From Sva-07 sp963752815 (GTDB lineage Bacteria; Actinomycetota; Acidimicrobiia; Acidimicrobiales; Ilumatobacteraceae), in the NCBI GenBank assembly GCA_963752815.1, contig CAVVZI010000021.1, positions 124,001 through 188,000 of the forward strand: DNA of 64,000 nt. Direction: 5' to 3'. Of this stretch, positions 63,649-64,000 are shown piece after piece. Each line of letters opens with the position of its first letter. Position 1 is the stretch's first letter. The translations under genes and the position numbers were made by a program. The notes under the pieces were generated by a model, which searched no databases, had not been told where the DNA came from, and saw nothing but the letters and a program-made list of their open reading frames with translations.

Positions 63649-63788
63649 CGGTTGCCTCCCTGGTTGGTGCTCGCTCGGCCGGGCAACGGTGGCGCCTCGT
63701 AGGTCACCTGCGGGCGGCCCGTGAGACGGCACACGCCGCGCACGAGGTGGGTCCACACCTTGGCGCAGTTCAGGTACAGCGTGATCAC
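63645..63788 (-). CDS. Conserved small ORF downstream of LDI-like gene 2 (47 aa)
   Basis: A 48-codon frame from GTG at 63788 to TGA at 63645. It starts VITLYLNCAKVWTHLVRGV and continues CRLTGRPQVTYEAPPLPGR with a Ser/Thr/Asn/Gly tail. It overlaps the preceding stop (GTGA) and the next start (ATGA), so it links the two large genes translationally. Part of its tail encodes the AGGGAGG ribosome site of the next gene, which may explain why this copy is longer than the 32-aa one. Confidence 0.7.
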   Translation of the reverse strand: MITLYLNCAKVWTHLVRGVCRLTGRPQVTYEAPPLPGRASTNQGGNR

Positions 63789-64000
63789 GCCACGCCCTCC
63801 GTGTCGGCGGACATTCTCGTCGGTGCGAGGACAAGTCGGAGCGGCCGGTCGACGACGAGCGACATCGAGCCGGTGCCGTCGGCGTCGGCGGTGACGATCA
63901 GATCGAGCCCGTCGCCGGACAACCGGTAGTCGGCGCCAGGGGTGAGTGCGCTGAGGGTGAACTCGACGGCGCCGTCGGCCGGCTCCGGGCCGGGGCGCAC
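63785..64000 (-). CDS. Second LDI-like protein, C-terminal fragment (cut by window)
   Basis: The visible 71 residues form the C-terminal beta domain: VEFTLSALTPGADYRL, DLIVTADADGTGSMSLVV and RPLRLVL, closely parallel to the end of the next gene (LHFTRLTPGSHRL, SVTFDADADGHGTVTITL, GPVRLTL). This marks a tandem paralogue whose N-terminal part lies beyond the right edge. It adds a longer tail (APTRMSADTEGVA). It is transcribed first in the run. Confidence 0.7.
   Translation of the reverse strand: MRPGPEPADGAVEFTLSALTPGADYRLSGDGLDLIVTADADGTGSMSLVVDRPLRLVLAPTRMSADTEGVA

Overview
The window is high-GC, densely coded bacterial chromosome, best matched by an actinobacterium. An Acidimicrobiia lineage close to Ilumatobacter is my guess from the protein set (DinB/DUF664 and maleylpyruvate-isomerase-type mycothiol proteins, a WS/DGAT acyltransferase, a BTAD/AfsR-type regulator, DUF4012). 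I see no rRNA, CRISPR array, transposase or phage gene. There is one tRNA. No gene-free stretch exceeds about 240 nt.

Layout. 1-16 kb: mixed housekeeping and accessory genes: a Baeyer-Villiger-type monooxygenase cut by the left edge, YjbR protein, ABC-F ATPase, methyltransferase, DinB protein, winged-helix protein, BTAD/NB-ARC regulator, GH13 glucosidase, DUF4012 membrane protein, a PD-(D/E)XK nuclease and a LytR_C protein. 16-20 kb: TauD-type dioxygenase, then a TetR regulator divergent from a DHA2-type efflux pump with a palindromic operator between them; a perfect 48-bp palindrome closes the pump gene. 20.4 kb: tRNA-Leu(UAA). 20.6-28.3 kb: an intact sugar ABC-transport and catabolic operon (binding protein, ATPase, two permeases, Gfo/Idh oxidoreductase, enolase-superfamily dehydratase, FCD-type GntR regulator). 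28.4-38.4 kb: a LacI regulator with twin operators, then an L-arabinose operon (YtfQ-like binding protein, ATPase, two permeases, araB, araD, araA). 38.5-47.6 kb: HMG-CoA reductase, DUF427 protein, then a CarH/LitR-type vitamin-B12 light-sensing regulator with photolyase, divergent from a five-gene set (small membrane protein, COG2907 flavoprotein, DUF1365, SDR, CFA-type methyltransferase). 47.7-58 kb: hydrolases, TetR/SnoaL pair, AlaX editing protein, a phosphorylase-like protein, GNAT, HIT, dodecin, WS/DGAT and a lipase. 58-64 kb: a minus-strand catabolic run: two tandem linalool dehydratase/isomerase-like genes, each followed by a tiny translationally coupled ORF, then a zinc alcohol dehydrogenase, two enoyl-CoA hydratases and a VOC protein.

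The most novel item is that right-hand cluster. The two small ORFs (47 and 32 codons) are related to each other, overlap the preceding stop by four bases as GTGA, and were duplicated together with their large partner. The large protein keeps the paired cysteines of linalool dehydratase/isomerase but carries an added membrane domain.

About 20 single-base frame breaks, nearly all insertions, run through otherwise well-conserved genes, with eight in the arabinose operon and none in the sugar operon before it. I read these mainly as uncorrected sequence errors and annotate such genes as single broken CDSs.
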